Source: Chaenocephalus aceratus
Taxonomy: Eukaryota > Chordata > Actinopteri > Perciformes > Channichthyidae
Assembly: GCA_023974075.1 (NCBI GenBank)
Contig: JAMFTG010000318.1
Span: 74,501 to 138,500, forward strand
Length of the DNA: 64,000 nucleotides
Direction of reading: 5' to 3'
The notes below the pieces were generated by a model. It was not told the origin of the DNA and did no database searches. It worked only from the letters and a program-made list of their open reading frames with translations. Both the position numbers and the translations under genes were made by a program. Below are positions 56,707 to 64,000 of the stretch, piece by piece (the first letter of the stretch is position 1; every line of letters begins with the position of its first letter).

Positions 56707-57966
56707 AAATGCAAGCTCTGCGAAAAGACGTTGGTCTATCACAGATCAACCTCAACAATGCGTTCGCATTTGAGTGCGAAGCACGCCAAAGAGGTTACAG
56801 AGAAAGACGCAGCACAGCCGGCCATTACCAACTTCACTTCAAGGCCACGTCGTTGTGATGACATGCTTGTTTGTTGTTTGTACTGTTAAACATGTTCTAG
56901 TAAAGAAAACAACGGAATTCCTTTTGTCTGAGTTTTTTTTTTGGGGGGCGAATAATCGATTATTATTCGCCATGGCTGCCGAATAATCGATTTTGATCAT
57001 GGTCAGTTTCTGGCAACCCTAGTTTACACCTCGCGGAAGAATGGATCAATGGTGATGTTACTAGCCCTGATGCAAAACAGCTACGAAAGAAGATCTACGA
57101 ACACAGGGACAGCCAGGCCCACGCGAGGTCAGTGGAAATAGTACAGATGAAAGACAAAGAAACCCTCCCAAACGGTTTCATTGATGTACAGTCCGATTTA
57201 CTCAAGAAAACAACAGTCTCGTTTAGAACAGCTTACACCGTGGCAAAGGAAAGGCTATCTTAGAAAGAGCTCAACCCCCTCATGACAATGCAGGAGCTGA
57301 ATGGAGCCGAAGTTGGGAATATCCACAAATCTGACCATGCATGCGCAGAAATAATAAGTCACATTGCAGCAAATGCGCCGCAAGTTCGTCTCTAATGTGA
57401 AAGAAATGGATTCAAAGGTATCAATCACAATTGATGAAAGTACCGTTCACGGTCGTCCCTATCTAATCATTTACGTAAGATGTGATGTCAGTGGTAAGGG
57501 GGATGTAGATAATGTGTTCCTGGATATAGTGGAGCTTACAGATGTTGTCGATGCTGAATCAATTTAAAACTCAATGATGGCGAGTCTATATAAAGCTGGA
57601 ATGGATGATGACTTTTTGAAGACGCACCTAATAAGCATAGCCACCGATGGGGCTGCCGTGCTCACGGGAAAAGCCAGTGGGCTTGTCGTCAGGCTCAAAA
57701 ACAAGTTTCCGAACGTGCAGTCTGTACACTGCCTGGCGCACAGACTAGAACTGTCTGTCAAAGATGCTCTTAAAGAAGTGGGTGGCACTAATCAGTTTGA
57801 GATATTTATTTCACATGTATACTCACTCTACAATCAGTCAACCAGGAATTCCAGATTGCTGAAAGAAGCAGCGGCCGAGCTCAACATGGAAATACTGAAA
57901 ATAGGTCAAATGTTCACCAGCACACGGGTTGCCAGCAGCTTTAAAACAGTAAAAGCTGTATAGAAA
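56706..57966 (+). pseudogene. hAT transposase pseudogene (BED finger plus catalytic region)
   Basis: 56710-56860 encodes a BED-type finger: CKLCEKTLVYHRSTSTMRSH then LSAKHA. After an unrelated insert (about 56870-57030) the plus strand reads KQLRKKIYEHRDSQAHARSV, SFRTAYTVAKERLS-stop, LMTMQELNGAEVG, then in other frames VSITIDESTVHGRPYLIIYV, HLISIATDGAAVLTGKASGL, and SVHCLAHRLELSVKDAL. These are the DEST, DGA and CLAHRLEL blocks of the hAT group related to ZNF862 and KIAA1586. Stops and frameshifts occur at 57260, 57393 and 57565; it ends at 57963 without the C-terminal dimerisation domain. Dead. Confidence 0.8.
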
Positions 57967-58049
57967 GATTTCCCCGCACTAGCACTCCATTTTAAAACGT
58001 CCAATGAGAACGCATCACGTAATGATCTTGAGAGGCAAAAATACTGTGT

Positions 58050-58290
58050 AAACAGATTTAGGCTAAATCTGTTTACACAGTCACGTGTGGGGACTCGCCT
58101 CCCTTATGGGGACAAATTGGAGGTCCCCATAAGGGGAATCATTAATTTTAGGGTGAAGACTTGGTTAGGGTTAGGGTAAGGGTTAGGGTTAGGGTAAGGG
58201 TTAGGGTTAGGCATGTGTTGGTTAAGGTTAGGATAAGTCTCCATGAAATGCATGTAACTCAATGTAATGTCCCCTGAAGTGATGTATACA
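58050..58290 (+). mobile_element. Microsatellite-linked dispersed element with telomere-like core
   Basis: CTGTTTACACAGTCACGTGT and AATGTAATGTCCCCTGAAGT frame it, as at 28038-28588. A hairpin is formed by CTCCCTTATGGGGAC and GTCCCCATAAGGG. TTAGGG/GTAAGG repeats lie at 58163-58211, and a (TG)n run follows at 58291. Confidence 0.7.
58163..58211. repeat. Short TTAGGG-type interstitial repeat
   Basis: Eight or so units mixing TTAGGG and TAAGGG within 49 bp. It is part of the dispersed element, so it is not evidence of a chromosome end. Confidence 0.85.
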
Positions 58291-58704
<414 letters not shown>

Positions 58705-59079
58705 ATGCGCCTTGGTGACTGGACATCTCCTTCATAAAACCAATAAAAGGGGGAGTAATCGGGCACTTCGATGTGTGTGTATAGGTGTGTGTGGTTAACA
58801 CGTAGCAGCCTGCAGTCCCTCGCTGTTCTGATGAAGGTAAACACAGCGAAGGCGGTGCGTAAAAAGGCACAGCTCTCGGCTGCACTTCTCAGAAGCGGAG
58901 TACACGTCCCGCTGCCTCCTGATGCTGCCTGCAGCCATTTCATGAAGTGAAGGAGGTTTTCCTTCTATAGAACAGCTGCGGGCAGCAGATACCTTGAGGG
59001 TCCCGGACATGAATTCATAGATCAATGCAGACTGTTTACTCTCCTGTTTTGCCTATCCGGTGCTTAAACAAAGGCAAGG

Positions 59080-59210
59080 CACGTTTATTTATATAGCACT
59101 TTTCAACACAAGGCAATTCAAAGTGCTTTACAAAAAAATGAAAGACATTAAGAAAATGGCATTTAAAATGTCATTAAAAAGAAAAGCTAATAAAATAAAC
59201 ATATAGCTCT
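59080..59210 (-). mobile_element. L2-type LINE 3' end copy
   Basis: GGCAAGGCACGTTTATTTAT and AGGCAATTCAAAGTGCTTTA match 6913 onward; truncated after about 130 bases. Confidence 0.75.
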
Positions 59211-60090
59211 ACACCCCTGGCCGACATGTCCTTAAAATGAAGTCCGAGTTTGAAATATATCTCAAATAATGTATGCACTGCCATTTCCCCACATAAACAT
59301 AACAGTCTGCAATCAAACGCTTGTCTCCTGTGCGCTCCTCTTCCTACTTAGCGCACCGGTAACTTTCTCGTGCGCACGAGAGGCTGAGACGAGGCTGAGC
59401 CGCCGAGTCCCTCGGAACATCATAAAAGCCATTTTAACGGTTATCTGGTGAAAGATTAACTAGCTACTGGATGAAATAATATGACTGGTATAGGTGCGAA
59501 CATTAAACACTTTTTGAAAAAAATATTATGCTAACATTTTTTTATATATAATTGTGCAAATATTACGATAAACTCACAGCTATTTCGCGGCCCGGCAGTA
59601 ACACCTGCTTTAGACCACTGCACATGACCTGCATGACCAATACATTACCACATTCATCACCACTAATTTAAAGCATTACATTGTAGTTTTACAGATTTGA
59701 TCAATGACCACTTTCAGAAAGAGTGTGTTGTTTCCCGCAGCAGAACATGTGACATGAAGTGGAACCTGCTGATTTCACGTCTGCTCACATTCTGCTAATG
59801 TCAGGACAATAAAGCTCGGTGAACGTGCACATTTAAACATTTGTATTTGTGAGATATCCATTCATGCCATCTGTGCACATTTAAATAATGTATTTGCACG
59901 TGTTTGTAAAGGTGATCTATTGTTATTGTTGCGACAGGTGAAACTCACACACAGTGACACACAACACTGAGCGAACAGGACACACTATACTCAAATATAC
60001 ATAATTCATCAGTGCAGGTGTGTGTCTGTCATTTAAAGGGGCACTCGCACAAATTCACTCTACTAATTTTTTCTCTACAAAAAACCTGTA
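59211..60090. other. Intergenic stretch with no recognised feature
   Basis: No exon, repeat array or clear transposon end seen. Confidence 0.4.
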
Positions 60091-60095
60091 GGAGG

Positions 60096-62150
60096 GTCAT
60101 TCCAGAATTGGTACTGATAGTGGTGATTTTATTTTGGAATTCTTACACTTCCTGTACTGACAGTGGAGGTGTCCTGAGAGTGGAGGTCTGCAGGCAGAAT
60201 TGGAGGACAATTTAGACACCAACATTTTTGAAAAATTAATGTTTTATGTATTTAGGAAAAACAGATAATAAACCATCAAAAAAAGTGATTTGCCCAGCTA
60301 GGCATCAAATGTATATTTTCCAATGAAGAATTACCCCCGTTACTCTAATTATAGTAACAGGGTTGAAAATCAATGCTAATTTGAGCTTTAACCTCAGGAA
60401 GTATTAATAGATGTAGCATGTAATGCTACTTTCAAGGCAAGGACACACTTGGATATCGATTGCAAGAAAGATAACTTTGAAATGAATATGCTTTATTCTG
60501 ATAATATCAGTAACAGGGTTGAGTGGGTCAGAGTGCCACACTCTTTTAAGACTGAAAAGATTGTAAAAATATGAAAAATAAAAGAGAGGACTTAGTTGAG
60601 GGTTGCGTTCGGATAGTTTAAAAATCAGCTCCTAAGTTATAACCCTATCTCCTATTCCTTGACCTCTGAGTGAAACGTCACGGGGTTAAGGGATAGTGGA
60701 TAGGAGAATTCAAAAGGACTTAGGAGAAGAGACAGCGGTGCTTTAGAGAATCCGACTGCACTTTCACTATCCGACGTGTTTATGATGCGCCAGCGGACAT
60801 CATGAATGTGCGTCTGCTGCTGTGGGGGAAACCATGGAAACTACAGTTTTCTATCCAGCGGACTACAAACATGGATGTTCAATAAGAACGAGGGACTACT
60901 GTGAACTCCTCTAGAGACTCTGCACCGTGCTCTGATGCTGCTGCTTTGCTTTATGAACGTGGACAACAGAGAAACATATTCTTCAGGACCAAAGCTGGAA
61001 TTGAAATAAAAAAGGAAAGTGAAACTTCTGCTCGTCACCCTCTCCCTCCGGTCCACATTAATACAAATGATCCCAATACGTTTGATTGATGGAAAGATAA
61101 ATCAATACAGATGTATTTATTATAAACGTTAGTCCTTAACATCTATCACTGTGTATATCACCATTCAAACATCTTTTAAAAGTTGAACAAACCCCACACA
61201 GCTCAGTAAAGACTGAAATGTTGACTTTATTTGATAATTTCAGTGAAAACTAACGTTCATATTTCTCTCTTTGATTATAATACTGATGAACGTTCAGAAC
61301 AAAGCACTTTGGCAACTTACCACCTACGTTTTAAAATGCTTAATAAGCACCGTAACTTTCATGATATAATTTCTCCGTCATAATCGGTTGTTTCCGTGAA
61401 CGGCCGACTGTTGAGTGACGGCAAATGCTGCGTTTGCAAGGCATTGTGGGGAAGCATTTTCTCCTCTCCTTTCGGTTAGGGAGGTCCAGTGGTTCCTAAG
61501 CTAAAGGAGGTTATAAAGGAAGTTTGAAACCTCCTTTCCTATCATCTAGAGAATTCGAACGGCACTTATCATGGCTGCCACTGAGGGACTTCCGGGTCAT
61601 TTCACTCGGTTAGGAAGGTTCCTAAGCTAAATGGACTATTCGACTGCAGCCTTGGTCTACCCATGGCACTAGCACATGGCTTGCTGATGTCACTTCCTGT
61701 GTGTCATCTGACATACAGTTTTTTCACTTCCTGTGCCAATCTAAAAAGGTTTGGGTAACAGGGTTGAACGCATGTTGAGGGACACACCTTCTGTGCAACA
61801 TTACTGTTATTTAAAATATGTTTATGATTTAACAAATAGATTTTACCATTACAAGAGACATATATCAATAGAATAATACCAAACAAAGTAAATGAAATCT
61901 CTATTTTAAATGTTATATTTGGCATGCAAGTTGGTCACCAAGAAGCGGGGACAAGAAAAAAATGACATTTAAGGGGATGTTCGAGAGCTATTTGATCATT
62001 TAAATAATATTTTGAAACCACTTTTTCAACAACTTTATATACATTTTGTCTCAAGACAAGTATGTTTAACACAACAAGTGCATGTTTTAGCATTTTGGGC
62101 ATGGATTATTAGATTTTTTATATGGGGGACATGAAATGTCCTCCAATTCT
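60096..62150. mobile_element. Element with GGGTCATTCCAGAATTGG inverted ends
   Basis: GGGTCATTCCAGAATTGG at 60096 and CCAATTCTGGAATGACCC at 62133 are perfect inverted repeats of 18 bp. AGGA lies outside both (a possible short target duplication). The interior repeats GTAACAGGGTTGA three times (60355, 60510, 61755) and carries a second insertion at about 60600-61652. Confidence 0.65.
60600..61652. mobile_element. Nested TIR element (GTTGCGTTCGGATAGT / ACTATTCGACTGCAGCC)
   Basis: The ends are imperfect inverted repeats that continue into CAGCTCCTAAG against CTAAGCTAAATGG. The interior has paired CCTAAGCTAAA words near 61495 and 61620. No transposase. A Harbinger-like origin is possible from the end sequence only. 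Confidence 0.45.
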
Positions 62151-62154
62151 GGAA

Positions 62155-63035
62155 TGACCCAGGACACGTTAGATTCCTGTTTTGAATAGTGTGTCAATGG
62201 GTTTCATTACATTTCAAAATGCTGTTTGACGCTCTGCGTAAACTTCGCGCACTGCCACTCCAACATCCAATCACAGAGCTTGAGGACAAATCACGGGGTT
62301 TGTCAAGCAAAGCAAATGGTGTAGTCCCAAACGATAGCTGAGGATTCTGGGTAGTGTAGTGTCTTCGACCATCCTAAACTCTGAACACATATTTGTTTCT
62401 CCGAATCGAAGGGTAAAATTACAAAAGCATTGCACACAATTTAAACCAATCAATGTTGTGTAATCAACAAGGATAATCTGGTGTTTTTGAGTTGATGAGT
62501 AGTTCAGATATCACTGTCAAATCAATCGACAGTAAGGAGAATACTTACTTCCGGGTGTAAAATCCTGCGTTATCCAATGGGAATGGACGCTCACATTGCT
62601 CTCCGTAATACAATAAAGGGGACATGATCAAATCTTAAAATAATTATCTTTTAAAAAATGTTAACCAAAGGGAACAATCTATTGGACACAGCTGAAGCTC
62701 TGGCCTTCCTTAAAAACTAATTTAATAAAAATCACAGTTGTATACACAATGCACTGTTTTTTGAGAACAAACATTCGTAACTATGCACCGTAATACATTC
62801 TGACGAAAAACAAAAATTATTATGAATACAAATAAAATAAAAGAAGCCTCCCGTGAGTTACTACAAGCTATAAAGTAGATTTTATAAACGTTTTATAGAA
62901 TAAAAGCTGCAGGACGTTTCACTTTACATTGGGATTGTTTCCGTGATGCAGACACGTACATGTGGAGTTCGTGACTCCACCACGCACTGCGGTGTTAAGG
63001 AGTCGTGGTGGAGCCACGCATTCTGGTGAGACCAG
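62155..63035. other. Stretch with a short hairpin, no gene
   Basis: Only a short hairpin is evident: CGTGACTCCACCAC at 62970 pairs with GTGGTGGAGCCACG near 63004. Otherwise nothing recognised. Confidence 0.35.
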
Positions 63036-63037
63036 GT

Positions 63038-63327
63038 TGACTGATATACACCTGAACACCAGCAGGAGAGGACTCTTTAAAGTAGAGACACTACATACTG
63101 ATATACACCTGAACATCAGCAGGAGGGGACTCTTTAAAGTAGAGACACTACATACTGATATACACCTGAACATCAGCAGGAGAGGACTCTTTAAAGTAGA
63201 GACACTACATACTGATATACACCTGAACACCAGTAGGAGAGGACTCTTTAAAGTTGAGACATACATATGATATACATCAGCAGGAGAGGACTCTTTAAAG
63301 TAGAGACACTACTGATATACACCTGAA
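63038..63327. repeat. 57-bp minisatellite, about 5 copies, degenerate at the right end
   Basis: Fourth locus of the repeat at 1915. The last units have lost blocks (GAGACATACATATGATATAC), unlike the clean arrays elsewhere. Confidence 0.92.
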
Positions 63328-63529
63328 CATGAACAAAATAGTGCCCCTTTAACTTTACAATTTGTAATAAAAGTTACGATTTAAAAAAGTCCTCTTGAAG
63401 AAGAAGCAGATTGAGAGAATGCTAATTTGAAAAACCGGGGAATTAAAACATAAAGGCAAGCAAAATCTATTCAATTTGAATTTGAGCTCGGCTAGAGATC
63501 TGGGGTTAACAGGTTCAGCATACTGAGGA

Positions 63530-63532
<3 letters not shown>

Positions 63533-63575
<43 letters not shown>

Positions 63576-63671
63576 TGTGTGTGTGGTGTGTGTGTGTGTG
63601 TGTGATTTTGACCTGTGTTTGAGTTCTGTCGATTGATACAGGATCACAGGGTCAAACATAGGGGGTGTCTA

Positions 63672-63745
<74 letters not shown>

Positions 63746-63926
63746 GATATGTGTGTGTGTGTGTTCTTCCCTCTTTGTGAGGATCATGGTGGTGAATATA
63801 CGAGGAACTTCTTCAAAGAGACGTTATTTAGGGTTTAAACTGCGTTCAGTCCGATTTAATCCCTCGTAAAAAGCTGATTCAACTTTTTACTGACGTCATC
63901 CAGGAAGATGAGTCCACGCACACACA

Positions 63927-63965
<39 letters not shown>
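63533..63965. repeat. Cluster of (TG)n and (CA)n tracts
   Basis: TG runs at 63533-63603 and 63676-63737, TG again near 63750, and CA at 63918-63965. The short sequence between 63770 and 63900 has no convincing exon. Confidence 0.9.
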
Positions 63966-63967
<2 letters not shown>

Positions 63968-64000
63968 TCCTGGCATCCTGCAGTGAGGAACATTTCACAT

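Noticed and set aside
54002..56773. A 923-codon ORF on the plus strand and a 617-codon ORF on the minus strand
   Set aside because: Both are translations of the 33-bp minisatellite, whose period is a multiple of three; no start context, no domain, no splice structure.
57364..57567. A host gene from the ORFs with ITIDESTVHG and SVHCLAHRLEL
   Set aside because: They are pieces of one hAT transposase broken by frameshifts and stops, so annotated as a pseudogene.
58163..58211. Chromosome end or fusion point
   Set aside because: The TTAGGG tract is short, impure and embedded in a dispersed element.

Overview
The window is from a fish, most likely a spiny-rayed (percomorph) teleost. The evidence is split, intron-rich vertebrate genes, very long (TG)n/(CA)n microsatellites, and L2 and Rex-like LINEs, tRNA-type SINEs, hAT MITEs and a pogo fragment of kinds familiar from teleost genomes. 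Only about 3.5 kb of the 64 kb is protein-coding host sequence; the rest is introns, minisatellites and nested transposons. Gene layout: (1) 1390-6188, minus strand: a complement C1q A-chain gene (c1qa), six coding exons, with a likely 5' untranslated exon at 7848-7935. (2) 26794-33817, plus strand: a DNase I-family endonuclease in eight coding exons, with a likely 5' UTR exon ending at 22998 and a possible alternative last exon at 35523-35677. (3) 37253-40017, minus strand: tma7 (ribosome-associated, 64 aa). (4) 42306-51390, plus strand: ccdc51/mitok, the mitochondrial ATP-sensitive potassium channel pore subunit; its first coding exon is not resolved. tma7 and ccdc51 are head to head, as in human, with a putative bidirectional promoter around 40018-40646 that holds a perfect CRE. 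Two otherwise intact conserved exons carry one-base errors in homopolymers: C7 at 5099-5105 in c1qa, and a run of four A where five are needed at 32519-32522 in the DNase gene. This looks more like residual consensus errors in a long-read assembly than two dead genes. Between the genes lie several layers of mobile DNA. 12000-18300 is one broken minus-strand L2-type LINE whose ORF1 encodes an esterase-like domain; a hAT composite, a short TIR element and, in its 5' end, a 1.3-kb fold-back element are inserted into it. 19795-22449 is a hAT element with a perfect 8-bp target duplication that carries a THAP zinc-finger exon, a degenerate BED-like segment and three splice-site-bounded blocks on the other strand. 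28703-30215 is a SINE split by a TIR element that itself contains a 45-bp minisatellite. 56706-57966 is a hAT transposase pseudogene. Minisatellites dominate the rest: a 57-bp repeat at four loci, a 72-bp repeat at three, a 2.7-kb array of 33-bp units, and 37-, 45- and 15-bp arrays. Several are in-frame multiples of 3 and create long spurious ORFs. The main biological points are the DNase (catalytic residues kept, no signal peptide, one cysteine, a hydrophobic C-terminus, and a phase-compatible alternative coiled-coil terminal exon), its splice acceptors formed by repeats, and the THAP exon carried inside a hAT element.
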